Below, piece by piece: positions 45,675-58,443 of a stretch of DNA of 64,000 nt (position 1 is its first letter; every line of letters begins with the position of its first letter). The stretch covers positions 6,603,001 through 6,667,000 of the forward strand of contig JANUWF010001783.1 of the NCBI GenBank assembly GCA_026120185.1, in the 5' to 3' direction. A program made the translations under genes and the position numbers. The notes under the pieces are model-generated. The model had not been told where the DNA came from. It saw nothing but the letters and a program-made list of their open reading frames with translations, and did no database searches. This DNA comes from Voacanga thouarsii. Taxonomy: Eukaryota > Streptophyta > Magnoliopsida > Gentianales > Apocynaceae.

Positions 45675-48600
45675 ATGGATTCAGAAACTCCTTTCACTGT
45701 ACTAGCACCACCAGTTTTCAATGGTAAAGGTTATCATGTCTGGGCAACAAGGATGGAGGCTCATCTGGAGGCAAATGATCTCTAGGAAGTAGTGGAGGAG
45801 GACTACGAAGTTCCTCCATTACCTGCAAATCCAACTATGGCGTAGATCAAATATCACAAAGAGAAGAAATCAAGAAAGTTGAAGGCAAGAGCTACATTAT
45901 TTGCTGCAGTCTCTTCTGAAATCTTTGTTAGAATTATGACAATGAGATCAGCTTTTGAAGTATGGAATTTCTTGAAGAAGGAGTAGGAAGAAGATGAGAG
46001 GATTAAGGGAATGAAAATTCTGAACCTAATCAGGGAGTTCGAGCTTCAAAAGATGAAGAATTCTGAGACAGTGAAAGAGTACTCTGATAGATTACTTGGA
46101 ATTGCAAACAAAGTAAGGTTACTTGGTTATGAATTTTCTGATTCCAGATTAGTTCAAAAAATCCTTGTAACTGTTGTTGAAAGGTTTGAAGCTAGCATTT
46201 CCTCATTGGAAAACACTAAAGATCTATCAAAGATTAGTTTGGCGGAATTGATGCATGCTTTACAGGCACAAGAACAGAGAAGGCCCATGAGGTCTGAAGG
46301 GTCTGTTGAAAGTGCATTAGCTGTAAGAGCTCAGTCCAATCAAGGAGGAAAAAAGAAGAAGAATGAGAAGCATAAGAAGGGAAACTCCAGTTCTGATTCT
46401 CCTAATACTATTAAGGGAACAAAATTTGATTTTTCTCCTTGTAAATAGTGTGGAAGAAAGGGTCATCCACCCTCCAAATGCTGGATAAAGCCAGACTAGC
46501 AATGTGAAAAGTGTCAGAAAATGGGACATAATTAATGAATTTGCAAGAGTAACACTCAACAAAAGACTGTGACACAAGTGAATTTGCATCAAAAGAATGT
46601 TGCTCAGATTACTGATCAAGAAAAGGAGGAGCAACTCTTTGTAGCCTCTTGCTTTGCAACCTATCATTCAAGTGAGAAGTAGCTCATTGATAGTGGTTGT
46701 ACCAACCATATGACCTTTGATTGTGATCTCTTCAAGGAATTAGGCACTTCTGTAACTTCCAAAATGAAGATTAGCAATGGAGAGTACATTGTAGTCAAGG
46801 GAAAAGTCATAGTAGCAATTGAAAGCACTTCAGGTGCAAAGTGTATCAAAGATGTGTTATTTGTACCTGATATTAGTCAAAATTTGCTGAGTGTTGGCCA
46901 GTTGATTCAGAAAGGTTTCAAAGTTCTCTTTGAAATAAATCAGTGTTTAATCAAGAATGCAAAAGGCAATGATGTATTCAAAGTAAAAATGAAAGGAAAA
47001 AGCTTTGCACTTGATCCATTAGAAGAGGAGCAAGTAGCACTCTCTGCAGCAAAAGTTAATGTAGAAATTTGGTACAAGAGACTTGGCCATTTCAATCATA
47101 TAGCTGTGGTGAATTTGCAAAGAAAGGAATTGGTTCAAGGTCTCCCTTACCTTTAATATGAAATTCCAGATTGTAAAGCCTGTCGACAAGGAAAACAATC
47201 AAGACTTTCCTTCAAGCAAGCCATTTGGAGAGGTATTGAAAAGTTGTAATTGATACACACTGATTTAGCTGGACCTCACAAAACTCCATCTCTGAATAGG
47301 AGTAGGTATTTCCTTATCTTCATTGATGACTATTCTAGAATGTGTTGGATCTATTTTCTCAGATTCAAGTCAAAAGTTGCTGGTGTTTTTCAGAAATTCA
47401 AACAAAGGATTGAAACACAAAGTGCTCATAAAATCCAAACCTTGAGATCTGATAATGGGAAAGAGTACACCTCCAATCAGTTTAATTTTTTCTGTGAAGA
47501 AGCTGGGATTGAACATCAACTCACTGCTCCATACATTCCATAACAAAATGAAGTCAGTAAGAGGAAAAATCATACCATAATGGAGATGGCTAGATGTTTG
47601 ATGTTTGAGAAGAATTTGCCAATGGAATATTGGACAGAAGCAGCACACATTGTAGTCTTCCTTCTCAATAGGCTTCATACAAAAGCTGTAGCAGAAAAAA
47701 CTCCATATGAAGCCTGGAATGGTTTTAAACTTTCTTTGAAAAATCTCAAAGTATTTGGATGCTTGTGTTTTATTTATGTTCCTCAAATCAAAAGGGATAA
47801 CCTGGATAAAAAGGCAGAAGCAGGGATCTTTGTTGGTTATAGCACAATCTCTAAAGCCTACAAAATTTTCCAACCAAACACTAAGAAAATCTTGGTAAGC
47901 AGAGATGTGCATTTCATGGAGAATAATGAGTGGGATTGGGAAGGAAAGCCATTAGCTTTGGTTCCTGAACAAGTTCTAAAATTACAGCTCAAAGAAGATG
48001 AGTTGCTTGATGACATTCATATTAGAGGTATAAGATCGATTTCTAATATCTATCAGAGATGCAATATGGCTATACTTGAACCTACAAATTTTTGGGAAGC
48101 TAAGAAGTATCTAAATTGGATTACTGCAATGAAGGAACAACTCAAGATGATTGAAAAAAATCAGACTTGGAAGTTGGTGAAAAGACCTGCAAATAGAAAA
48201 GTGATTAGAGTAAAATGGGTATTTAGAACTAAGTTGAATCTTGATGGCTCAATCAACAAGTATAAAGTTAGGCTTATTGTGAAAGGGTATGCTCAGATTT
48301 TTTGTGTTGATTTTTTTGACACTTTTGCTCCTGTTGCCATACTAGAAAAAATCAGGTTGTTGCTTAAAATAACTACACCAAAAGGTTGGAAGATCTATCA
48401 ACTTGATGTTAAATCAGCCTTCCTGAATGGTTTCTTGGAAGGGGAGATTTATGTTGGGCAACCTAAGGGATTTGCTGCGAAAGGCCAAGAAGATGATGTA
48501 TACTTGCTCAAAAAGGCCTTGTATGGCCTAAAACAAGCTCCAAGAGCCTGATATAGCAGAATTGATGAGTATTTAATACAATTGGGCTTTAGAAAAAGTC

Positions 48601-49621
48601 TCAATGAAGCTACCTTCTACATCAAAGGTGATAAAATCAATTTTGTAGTTGTTTCTTTGTATGTGGATAATTTGCTGGTTATAGGAAGCAATGAAGAACT
48701 TGTGAGAAAGTTTAAAGAAGATATGAAGCAAACCTTTAAGATGACAGATTTGGGAGAGATGGCTTACTTCCTAGGAATAGAAATAAAACAGAACAATGGG
48801 AAGTGTTTATCTGTCAAAAGAAGTATGCTAAGGAGATTCTGAAAAAAATTTAAAATGGATGCATGCAAGAGTGTAGATACTCTAATGTGTCAAAAGCAGA
48901 AGTTGAGTAAGGAAGATGAAGCTGAGAAGGTTGATGAAACCTTCTACAGAAGTCTAGTAGGTTGCCTGATGTATCTAACAGCTACAAGGCCCGTATCTTA
49001 TACTCTGTAAGTCTATTATCCAGATTCACAAATTGTGCAACTGAAACACATTTTTCAACTGCTAAAAGAGTCCTTAGATATGTGAGAAGGACACTAGATT
49101 ATGGAATCAGATTTTGTGCAAACCAAGACTGTGTTCTGCAGGGCTATTCTAATAGTGATTGGGGAGGTTCACGTGATGATATGAAAAGTACTTCAGGTTA
49201 TTGTTTTAAGTTTGGTTTATGAGTGTTTTCTTGGTGTTCCAAGAAGAAGAATATAGTGGCACAATCTATAGTAGAAGCTAAATTTATTGCAGCTGCTGTT
49301 GCTGCACATCAGGCTTTGTGGTTAAGAAAAATGTTAGTGGATTTGAATTTGAAGTAAGAAGGATGCACAAAAGTGTTTGTTGATAATCAAGATGCAATTG
49401 CTAACTCTCATAATCTTATTTTTTATGAGAAAACTAAGCACTTCAATATCAAGTTATTTTTTCTTAGAGAAGCGCAGAAAAAAGGCTTAGTTGGTTTGAA
49501 ATATTGCAAATTTGATCTTCAACTAGCTGACATATTTACAAAGCCTTTTCTAAGAAACAAGTTTGAGTTTCTTAGAGAGAAACTTGGAGTTTGCAGCAAC
49601 CAAAGCAAGGAGGAGTGTTGA
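45675..49621 (+). pseudogene. Copia gag-pol polyprotein with many stops
   Basis: Gag starts MDSETPFTVLAPPVFNGKGY. A zinc-knuckle region (CGRKGHPPSKC) and a second degenerate one follow. Protease has LIDSGCTNHM (46,684), with the Trp before it changed to a stop. Integrase has WYKRLGHFNH, the Cys pair CKACRQGK, then IHTDLAGP, FIDDYSRMCW and SDNGKEY. Reverse transcriptase has YQLDVKSAFLNG (48,398), LYGLKQAPRA and YVDNLL, where YVDDLL is usual, so a catalytic Asp is replaced. RNase H ends with ADIFTKPF (about 49,531). The stop codon overlaps the TGTTGA start of the 3' LTR. More than a dozen in-frame stops and at least one frameshift (near 48,990-49,010) inactivate it. Order PR-INT-RT-RH is that of Ty1/copia. 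Confidence 0.92.
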
Positions 49622-49959
49622 AGTTATGCTTTAGCTGCTGCAACATTATCCAAGCTGGAATTTTACGTATATTTTCTTTAGATGTTTGACTGTTCCACAT
49701 AATTTGTTGATTTTTAGGAAGTTGTTGATCATGGAAATGTATTCCATGTAGTGCCTTATTTTTATATGTTGATCATGGAAATGTGTTCCATGTAATGCCT
49801 TGTTTTTCTCATTTCTTCAGTTACTATTTTTTGCTGTATTTAAACATTTTCTCAGACAAAATAAAGAGTAGAGACTTTACACAGCAAATTGCGCTGTTCT
49901 TTCTTGCTCTTATTGATCATTTGATCTTTTTAGTTTTTCTCATTCTTTTTAAAATCCCA
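49616..49959 (+). repeat. Copia 3' LTR
   Basis: Starts TGTTGAAGTTATGC and ends AAAATCCCA before the target duplicate CATTC. It carries a TGTATTTAAAC segment (49,835) and AATAAAGAG (49,860) that could serve as TATA-like and polyadenylation signals in both LTRs. Confidence 0.88.
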
Positions 49960-50678
49960 CATTCGATATTTTTGGAATTCCCTAAACAGTCAACAATGAC
50001 TGAAAATTCACTTACACTTTTGTTCCTCCTGGAAATAGGGCACCATCCTCCTCCTCAGTTGAATGCTACTAGAACTACATTAAACTGTTGAAATCCAACC
50101 AGAAACAACAATGAATTAGTAGAGGTACTAGTTTCCTAAAGCCTTATGTACTTCCAACTATTAACTTTGAATACATTAGACTAGATAAGAAACTTTTGTG
50201 CACTAGAATTTAGCTGTAGCTCGACTGTCATAGGCTTGGCATAAATTTCCCCTGTCTTATGGTTCAGCAAATGGTGTGTAACAAATACATATACACAAAA
50301 GGAATAAGTGTTACCTTATTATGGTTCCAAATCTTGAGCATAGTTATACCATCATGAAGAGAATATTCAAACAGGCAATCTCTGGTAGGGATAGCACAAT
50401 ATTGGCATTGCAGAATAGAACCATCAGGTAAAAATAGGCTTTTGAGCAACTCAAAGTCGTGTTTTCCAATAGAATCACTCACATAATTAGCCCACCGGAA
50501 ATAGCTCTTGAAGAAGCATGAAATTCCGCACAAGCATGAGTTGATTGAAACATATCTAAATCTGGGTGTATGAAATTCCCCGTCCATAGGCTGTTCTAAT
50601 CATAGTGCACCAGTGAGAACCTTGTAGCCAAATGTTGCATGTGGATCTAAGATGGATCAGTGCACCAGAAATCATATC

Positions 50679-51174
50679 CTGCATTTATCATTATAACTAT
50701 CTCCAGATGGAAAAGATGTTCATCGACATTGGCACAAAGAAAAAACCTTGACTTTGTGCATCCATTTTTAGTATTAACATCTCATCTTTTTGGAGTTCAG
50801 AAGGAAAAAGAGAACTTATCAATCTATGTTTCATTCTTCTGGTGTTGGTATTAGTTTTCTATACTCTTTGATGTTTCAGTATTGTAACAGATGCTTATGT
50901 TTGCAAGATTTCACCTTTGACTTCATAAAATATAAAAATAGTTAATTTGCAATACTTATTTTGGACTATGAAATTCTTGATGGTACAGTCATATGAACGT
51001 AAATGAATGGTGAACTAAACAAATCTTGGTAAATTGGTGAAATAATAAATTTATATAAAATATTACTGGTGAAAAGGGTTGTTCAACTCAACAGACTCTA
51101 CAAACTTATCTCTACCCTATCACTATAACAAGTTTGAAATCAGGCATGATGGGGAAAGCAGATGTGGTAGTAGA
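50679..51174. other. Probable raffinose synthase intron remnant
   Basis: AT-rich DNA between the acceptor of the raffinose synthase exon (50,679-50,680 on -) and the gypsy insertion. No exon seen. Confidence 0.5.
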
Positions 51175-51179
51175 CTAGT

Positions 51180-52720
51180 TGATGTGTTTGGACTTGGGTG
51201 TAAAAATCATACAAAAACTAAGCACATTCACAATCAAGTTTAAATTAAAACATTCAACCCAAATCACACATATGAGCAAGCGTACTCATCATTAACCGAG
51301 CATACGGTTCAAACGAGTGTCGATCCTCAAGGAACAAGTAGACATTAATCACCTTTCTTTCATTGTTTAACCGACTCGATAAATTGAAAAAAAAATAAAT
51401 AAATATAAAAATAAAATAAAATAAAAATAAAAATATATACATGTCAAGGATGTAGAATTATGCAATTCAAACCATTGTTTAGACAATCATGATCTTAAAG
51501 AACCCAACCATTATCATAACTAATCATTCTTTTGGCATCATGAAAGATTAAAGTAGACTTACTTCTTTCCCAATCCATGAACCCCTATCTTCTAGGTAAC
51601 TTGGCATCACATACTCTGTCTCAACCAGTCTTACCCAAAAGATGTATTAACCACAATCCTTAATTCAAGTTCCATTCTCAGGCAAACTTAAAATATGAAA
51701 TTAACTAATGAATCCATACTTTGGCAGACATCAATTAACCTTTAATTACTCTGTCCTTAGCAATTAACTCCATTCTCATTCAAGTTAAAAGACAACAAAT
51801 ATGAAATCAATAAATTGATACCATCAACCCTATTCTCAAGCAAGTTAATGGAAAACAATCAATTAATCTCGCAATCAACCCAAATAATTAAATACTAAGA
51901 GTAACAATCAATTAATCAAAAGATCAAATACCTCTAAAAATCATGAATATCTAGAACAATGTCAAATTACAATAAAATAATTAACACATCATTGTTCAAG
52001 AAAAAGAAAACAAAGTAAAAGAAAGCACTCATAGACAAGCCTCCTTCTTCTTCCTTTGAAGATCTTTTTGCACGACCCTCCTTAAATTGAAGAATTCCTC
52101 CTTTGATTGAGTGATTTTCTATGATGATCAATGAATTCTCTCATTTTCCTTGTGTTTTTCATTTATTTATAGGCTTAGGAAGTGCCTAAACTCATAGGTA
52201 CAACGTTCTTAGACGAGTAGAAGTTGGAAGATACTAAAACTCTACAGATTATCAAAAATCGCGTAAAAAAAATCAAGCACCGCCTTAGCTTCAGGGCATA
52301 GCCAGCACCGCCTTGGCTCTCAGAACCGGTGCCGGTTGTGTTCTGCTTCTGTACTTGTTCGTCGATTTTTCTCCGAATTTCACATGATGAAGACCAGAAT
52401 GCGGCCGACGCTGCCTTGACCCTTGGAGCTGGAACCGATTTGACTCTGTTTTGCTCTGTTTCACCAATTTTTTCATCACTTCAAAATTCGCGTCAATAGT
52501 GCATGGCCGGTGCCGGTTCTAGGGCCCTAGCCAGTGCCGCCTCTTCTCTATTTTGCGACGTTTTTGTTTCGTTTTACCCTAACAATTTGAAATAATGAAT
52601 AAAATATATTTCCAAGGGTAAAATCTCAAATATGAAGGAGTATAACTAATTATTGAGCAAAATATATCACAAAAGAACCTCAAATAACTAGGAAAAATAT
52701 GACTAATTTAGCCCCTATCA
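51180..52720 (-). repeat. Gypsy 3' LTR (left)
   Basis: On + it starts TGATGTGTTTGGACTTGG and ends CCCCTATCA. It is collinear with the right LTR throughout. It contains an A/T-rich stretch (51,387-51,440) and three GC-rich modules with ACCGGTGCCGG-like cores between 52,275 and 52,550. Confidence 0.92.
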
Positions 52721-53190
52721 TATTCCCCCACACTGAGCTCTTTGCTTGTCCTCAAGTAAAGTATCAAGAACAAGTAGAAAAACACAATGTTTAACTCACT
52801 CAATCAATTTCAAAACAATATCTTTAACGCTTTCTTCATTCAAGAACATAGAACACATGCTTACTATATCTTTCACAACCAATGCAAGACTTGTGTTAGT
52901 GATAAATGACTTAGTAGAACCATCTCAATACTTCACAATATCCTCAAACCATTTGAAAGAATTTAGTTCAAAAAGAATATGCATTCCATATGCTTATTTT
53001 TCATACACTCTCTCCACTAATTCGAAACAGATCATGATTCTACTTAGATCAAGTAGGACTTTTAAGCTTGTAATGTAAGGCTAAAGGCTTGTAATGTAGC
53101 TTATCAAATGAAGGATATTGGAGAATCAAATAGCAAAGAAATTGAGAGTTAGCAAGGAAAGCATAAACAAAAGGAATCAATAATTTCGAA
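52721..53190. other. Internal 3' region of the gypsy element with the purine tract
   Basis: Next to the LTR, TATTCCCCCACACTGAGCTC is the complement of the polypurine tract. The rest is AT-rich with no convincing gene on either strand. Confidence 0.6.
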
Positions 53191-53264
53191 CTCTTCTTGC
53201 TCTCCTATTCCAAAAATCAATCAAACCATAATCTTATTCAGCAATTCCTATACACTTCAAGCAA

Positions 53265-53600
53265 ATCCTGCATTTTTTCTCTTTTTCTCAACTCTTCTTT
53301 ATTTTTTCTCACAAGATCACTCAATTTTCTAGCAATGGTGTTAATTACTTTGTACGAACTTAACTTTTACAGTTCAATCACCATCCCTTTTGTGATCTTT
53401 TCTTTTCTTCTTCTTTTACTTGTCTTTTCCTTCACTGCTGCTGTTTTTGTTTTCTTTTTCTTTCTTTTTCTTTTCTTTCTTTCTAGCAGCTTTTTGTTTT
53501 TCCTTTTTTTTTTCAATTCCTTTCTTTTCCTTTTCTCTCTTTTTCAACTTCTTTCTTTCATTCTTACTATTGCTTTTCTTTTCCCAACTCAACTCATTAT
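53265..53600. repeat. Long polypyrimidine (+)/polypurine (-) tract
   Basis: Dominated by TTTTC, TTCTT and CTTTT units. + strand frames here encode only Phe/Ser/Leu runs and are not genes. It lies between ORF2 and the 3' LTR of the gypsy element. Confidence 0.8.
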
Positions 53601-54509
53601 TGATCTATGACTGAAAGACACAAGTCATGATCTTTATCCCAACATTCTTTCTCAACATTCTCATACATATACTTTCATCCATCAAGAGCATAAAATTTTG
53701 GAAAATTATTCAAACTCTTAGCACAAGCAATGGACAAAATATTGTGACGGGTTTTAAAGAAATAAATCAACAATTTAGACTCAAAATAAGCACTAAGGAT
53801 GTTATGAAAATAGGTAGGCTTGAAAAGCTCAAACTATCCAAAGAAGGCCTATTACTGTCATCCCTAAGTTAAATCATGATTGACTTTCTTATTTCACCTC
53901 GAGAGGTATTCAAGTAAGTTCTAGAATGCTCCATGAATTTTAGTAGAAAAACAGGTTTAAGAACAATACAAAGCATTTGATCAAGAACTACTTCGTCCAA
54001 GTGAGTTCAAAAAGTCATGCATAAGCCATAAATGATCTAAAACATATGCTCTATAATCCATCATAAAGACATGAATTAAAAATATAGCTTGAAATCTCGA
54101 AGAAAATGCAGCAAAAGTTTTAAATTTTTTTCAAATTGCTCAAAATTTGCTCCTAAGAAGGCTAAAGTATGTATAGTAGTATAAGAAGACTTGTCAATCA
54201 AATCACTCCCCTACACTTAAACTAGACATTGTCCTCAATGGCCAAATAAATATAACAATGACTAAACAATGCCATGTGACCAAAAATATAAAAGAGAAGA
54301 GATAAGAAAAACAAACTTTCATTCATTTGGCAATATCTTGTACAAGATCTGAATGCTTGAAGAATGAGGCATTGCAACGTACCTGAAAAGAAAAATACAA
54401 AAGAGCACATCAAAGCATAAAAACTAGAAAAGAAAATAAAGCAAAAACAAAAGAAAGAAAATAGGACAAACTAAGGAAAGCAAAACTAACTAAAAAAATA
54501 TTAAAAGTG

Positions 54510-55787
54510 AAAGGAAAAACAAGAGTGATCGAGAAAATGTAGACAAGCATCATCATCATCCTCATCATCATCAGCTGGTGTAGAGGTGCCTGCACCACTA
54601 TGTGGCCCAAAAGAATGCTGCCGCAACTCGGCTAATTGCTGCTCCACAGTAGCTTGCTGTCTCGCCAAGTCATCCATAGTGCCCTGCAAGCGTAGAAGCA
54701 CTGCAATTGGCTAATCGAGTCGCCCCAGCATGGTAGTCTCAAAGTCAGCCTGGGGTTGGGACTGAGAACTGCTAGCTCGTGCACGTGCTGGTGGTGGTGG
54801 TTGCTCCTCCTCCACTATAGGTGGCCTTACCTGATCGGGATGTCAGACATTGAAGGGAGTTAGCCACTTCTTTAACTCCTAGCTGTACTTGTACCCACAA
54901 CTTATAAGAGTTTGCTCAGTAACCATATCATGCTCAGTGGTAGTCTCCATCAATTCTCCCTCAAGACTCACACTAAAGTCTTTTAGAATCTTCATTATAA
55001 CCAAGGGAAAAATGAAGGCTTTTGTGGATAGACGGTGATGAACAACCTCCCTAATAGATTGGATGATCAAGGGTGCAAGAGGGATAGGTAATGTGTTCAT
55101 CATCCGATGCAAAATATAAGTGTCAAAAAGTCTAGTATCATTGAAACCACTAGCACAGGGTACAACATTGAACCTAAACATATAGACTAGAGCTCTAAAG
55201 TTGGCTGCCAGATCATTGTTGGAATAGAAACTATTTGCTTGAAAGGCATTATACTTATCTAACCCTAGTGTGGCTCTAGTCCCGCTAATATCCCAATTTT
55301 GGTCAGAAAGGATCTTTTGATTATTCACATCTATTCCCTGCCAAGTATCGTCGTAAAAAACCTAGAAGAGATTAGCTAATTGGTTTTGAGTGATAACAAT
55401 GGGGACTCTTTTCACTCTTGTTTCAATATGGGAAAGATGTTTATTGCCCTTATCAATCATGTTAGCATAGAATTCTTTAATAAGCACGGGACAATACTTC
55501 CCTTTCAATTGTACTATCGATCCCCATCCTAGCCTTCTAAACATCATACCCAATTTGAGTGCATGATCTAAGGTGGGTGAGAAAGTCCGTTCAACAATGA
55601 TCTTATTAGATGCTCTCCTATTGTACCATTCCTCACAAGATGCATCTATAAACTCAGTAGGTCTAAGGGACAAAGGATCAATAGATGAAGGGGCTGAGGA
55701 AGAGGAAGTTCTTGCCCTTTTAGAAGACTGACCCCTTACTCTAGACATGGTCAAGTAAGGAATGGGGAGAATAGGAAGAGATAACAA
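54510..55787 (-). pseudogene. Gypsy-associated ORF2, putative plant transposon protein domain
   Basis: One frame runs from MSRVRGQSSKRARTSSSS (Met at 55,748; upstream Met at 55,787) to about 54,510, broken by four stops (at about 55,360, 54,879, 54,845 and 54,710). The segment LGWGSIVQLKGKYCPVLIKE and the following EFYANM, then PIVITQNQLANL and FNDTRLFDTYILHRMM, resemble the domain often labelled 'putative plant transposon protein' in gypsy-like non-autonomous elements. The C-terminal part is Pro-rich, then has a Leu/Gln-rich coiled-coil-like stretch (RQQATVEQQLAELRQ) and an Asp run. The function of this domain is unknown to me. Its position 3' of gag replaces where pol would be. Confidence 0.7.
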
Positions 55788-56690
55788 TTGAGCTCCAAGA
55801 CTGAAAACGGGGTAACTACTCTTTCAAAAACACTACTCAAATCTCACTCAACCCTCAACCGATCTTACCATTCACAAAACCCAAACTCTTTCAATATATA
55901 TCACCTCCCATCAACCAATTCAATCAATCACCACCAATCAATTCAACACAACCTGCATAATACATGTAACATTCCCTGTAAAGCATAAACGTGTTGAATA
56001 TCTTTAATGCATGCAAATCGACATGATCATGGCACTAAACAACAATTCAAGTTCCATAGATAGTCATTATGCAATCATCACAAATAGCTATAATTCTAAC
56101 CTTAACTATATGCATGAAGCCCCTAATGATCATATGCATGAATTAAGTATCAAAGAATCATTAACTCTTAATCTAGTTCAACTCATGAAGCTCAAAGAGT
56201 AATGCACAATTCAATCATAGCATACATAATCCCAATTTAAGGCAAAAAATGTCCCTAGAATTAGAAAAAAAATCATCTCCATCATTTTAACAGTACGAAT
56301 TAAATAAAAATCATACCTTTGTGTTCTTGTATGCATGGGCAAGCAAAAGATGCAAGCTTTTTGTAAAAATCTAAGCTCCTTGCTTGTGGATTGAATGTGA
56401 TGTTGTTATGAAAAACTGAAGAATTTGAGGATTTTGATCCGTAGGATCAACAAAAGAGAAATCAATACATGTTATAGACCTGTTTAGGAGTTGAAAAATC
56501 AAATTTTGGGAAGTGGGGGATGTGAAGCCGGCGCGGGCTTGAAAGAATTTGAGAAGGAGATTGGAGATTTTGAAGAAAAAGTGGCCAAAATGACCTTTAA
56601 GTTGCGCTTCACCCGACAGGAACCGGCGCCGGTCCTAGCTCTCTGAGCCAGCGCCGGCTTAGTTCTGTCCAGGGTTTCTCCAATTTATTT
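55788..56690. other. Spacer between gag and ORF2 of the gypsy element
   Basis: AT-rich. Two GC-rich modules with ACCGGCGCCGG and CCAGCGCCGG occur at about 56,620-56,660, and a third (GCCGGCGCGGGCTTG) at about 56,527. No gene supported. Confidence 0.6.
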
Positions 56691-56839
56691 TTTTATAATC
56701 TTAATAAGAATGCAGAAAACACACTAATGCTGAATAATGCACTTGAATAAAAATAATCAATCAAAATGACAAAAATAAAAATTATCTCAATCATAGAAAC
56801 TGGAAGAAAACGTAAAAATGCTTTAATGTTTTCCACGGC

Positions 56840-58102
56840 TGTGATCCCGTAGATTTTCCTCAGTATTCCCTGGTAGTGTCCCCGCTTGACTATCTCCAAG
56901 TAGTTTGGCTAACTGACCAATTTGGCTTTCCAAGTTGCACATGGAGGCCTCTAGATTCCTTGTTGTCGCATCGACCCCTTAGAACTTAGTCTCTGTTGTA
57001 TTTACCAGTTGACCAATCAACTCTTTCAATGGTGACTTTGAAGATGTTGTATTATTGTTCATGAGGTTTTGGTTCCTTTGATTACCTCCAAAATTGAAAG
57101 AACCTTGCCTAGGTTGATTCCCATTGCTCCAAGAGAAATTAGGGTGATTTCTCTAACCAGGGTTATAGGTAGAACTATAAGGATTGTTACCTGATCGGAC
57201 ATTACCTGCAAAGGCTGCTTGTTCTGAAGTTTCTTAAAGTGACCCCATATTTTGGCATTCATGATTGGGGTGTCCTTCTCTACAGAAATTACAATTTACG
57301 TTTAAAACTTGGCATTGAGGCGTCACCATCTATTCTATCTTTTGGGTTAAGGCGTCCACCTTAGCCTCTAATGCTGCCACAACATCCACTTTGTGCACTC
57401 CTTACACACGAGTTCTAGACCTTGCACTTCCCCAAGAATAGTTATTGGAAGCTAAATTTTTAATAAGCTCAAAACCTGTTCCAGGTTCTTATGATTGATG
57501 GAACCCCCTGTAGAAGAGTCCACCACTTGCCGTGTTGCGAACATGAGGCTATTCAAGAAAATAAGCATTTGCATTTCTAGCTCAAATCCGTGGTGTGGGA
57601 ATTTTCTTAACATCTCCTTAAATCGCTCCCAACTTTCATATAAAGGCACATAATCTAATTGTTGGAAGGCAAAGATTTCGTTCCTAAGTTTGACTGTCCT
57701 AGCTGGAGGAAAATATTTGGCAAAAAATTTTTCAGTTAGGGCATTCCAAGTAGTGATGGAACCTGTAGGTAAAGACTTCAACCAAGATTTAGCTCTATCT
57801 CTCAAGGAAAAAGGAAAAAGTCTTAACTTTATGGCATCTTCAGAAACACCATTCATTTTGAAAGTATCACAAATCTTAAGAAAACTAGCTAAGTGGGCAT
57901 TGGGATCTTCTTTAGGTAGCCCATCAAATTGAACCATATTTTGCACAATTTGGATAATGTTGGGCTTTATTTCAAAATTGTTTGCATCTATCTTAGGTCT
58001 AGTGATACTCGAGCCTGTGCCCGAGATTGCGGGTTTCACAAAGTCATCCATAACCCTCCTATCAGCATTGTACTTTTGAGCACCATCCATCTCGATGATC
58101 AA
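56840..58102 (-). pseudogene. Gypsy gag (capsid and zinc knuckle)
   Basis: 58,102-57,452 is open for 216 residues and has the retrotransposon gag core: FEIKPNIIQIVQNMVQFDG, then PHHGFELEMQML. Between them lie AKSWLKSLPTGSITTWNALT and the usual F-x-x-KYFP and ESWERFKEML strings. A frameshift near 57,455 moves the continuation to another frame: NLASNNYSWG, a zinc knuckle CNFCREGHPNHEC (about 57,249-57,290) and NPYSSTYNPG (about 57,160-57,195), an Athila/Tat-style signature. Stops in that part (TAA at about 57,409 and others) inactivate it. Gag would package the element RNA. The upstream leader with the tRNA-Asp site lies at 58,103-58,466. Confidence 0.85.
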
Positions 58103-58443
58103 GTTCCTCTAGATTGGCCGGTGAATCTTTGACAATGTCCTTTCGATTTCAGGGTCAAAATCGACTATCTCGCCTTCTAATTTTCAGGTTATGTACCAAG
58201 GATAACACCTAAGAAAATAAGAAGCAAGTTAGATAACAGAATTAATATCTAAAACAAAATTAAAAGGTTACAAAGTTAGTCAAAGTCAATAAGTTAGGGT
58301 AGGTTACAATAGTGTACAAGAATACATAAAATACAAAAGATAGCACCTTTTTGTGGAAAGAACAATCATACATAATTTACATATTTATATATTTACATAT
58401 TTACATGGTTAAATCAACAAAATCTAAGCTTTCATGCTATTGT

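Larger units (their letters stand above)
45245..49964 (+). mobile_element. Ty1/copia retrotransposon, complete but inactivated
   Basis: LTRs of about 345 bp bound a single decayed polyprotein frame. A 5-bp target duplication CATTC flanks it (45,245-45,249 and 49,960-49,964). A primer binding site TGGTATCAGAGCC (45,601), complementary to initiator tRNA-Met, follows the 5' LTR, and a purine tract (CAAAGCAAGGAGGAG) precedes the 3' LTR. It is inserted in the last exon of the raffinose synthase pseudogene, in the opposite orientation. LTR differences are about one in ten over the first 140 bases compared by eye. Confidence 0.93.
44625..50678 (-). pseudogene. Raffinose synthase (galactinol-sucrose galactosyltransferase, GH36), 3' part
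   Basis: Exon 50,678-50,315 (acceptor TGCAG, donor GTAAC) encodes FWCTDPS, then NFIHPDLDMFQSTHACAEF and ASSRAISGG, and after a frameshift SDSIGKHDFELLKSL, LPDGSIL, PTRDCLFE and MLKIWN. These are hallmark strings of plant raffinose synthases. The last exon starts at 50,084 after a 230-bp intron: GGGWCPISRRNKSVSEF, then NSKNIE at the copia insertion. Beyond the element it continues from 45,244 with NTEISLKPLEYEILTVSPVT, APIGLVNMLN and finally SYDDHMVIVQVPWPNSS, stopping at 44,625. In-frame stops, at least two frameshifts and a 185-bp internal duplication rule out function. The living enzyme transfers galactose from galactinol to sucrose in the cytosol. Exons encoding the N-terminal two thirds are not found in the window; the gypsy element lies just upstream. 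Confidence 0.88.

Noticed and set aside
46317..47912. - strand frames opposite the copia polyprotein (up to 180 codons)
   Set aside because: Shadows of the + strand gag-pol, which has clear domain signatures.
39104..49964. Shared target preference: both the 4.29-kb element and the copia element are flanked by CATTC-like 5-bp duplications
   Set aside because: Different element types and only two cases; most likely coincidence.
53197..53614. Phe/Leu/Ser-rich + strand frames resembling membrane proteins
   Set aside because: Translation of a long polypyrimidine tract inside the gypsy element.
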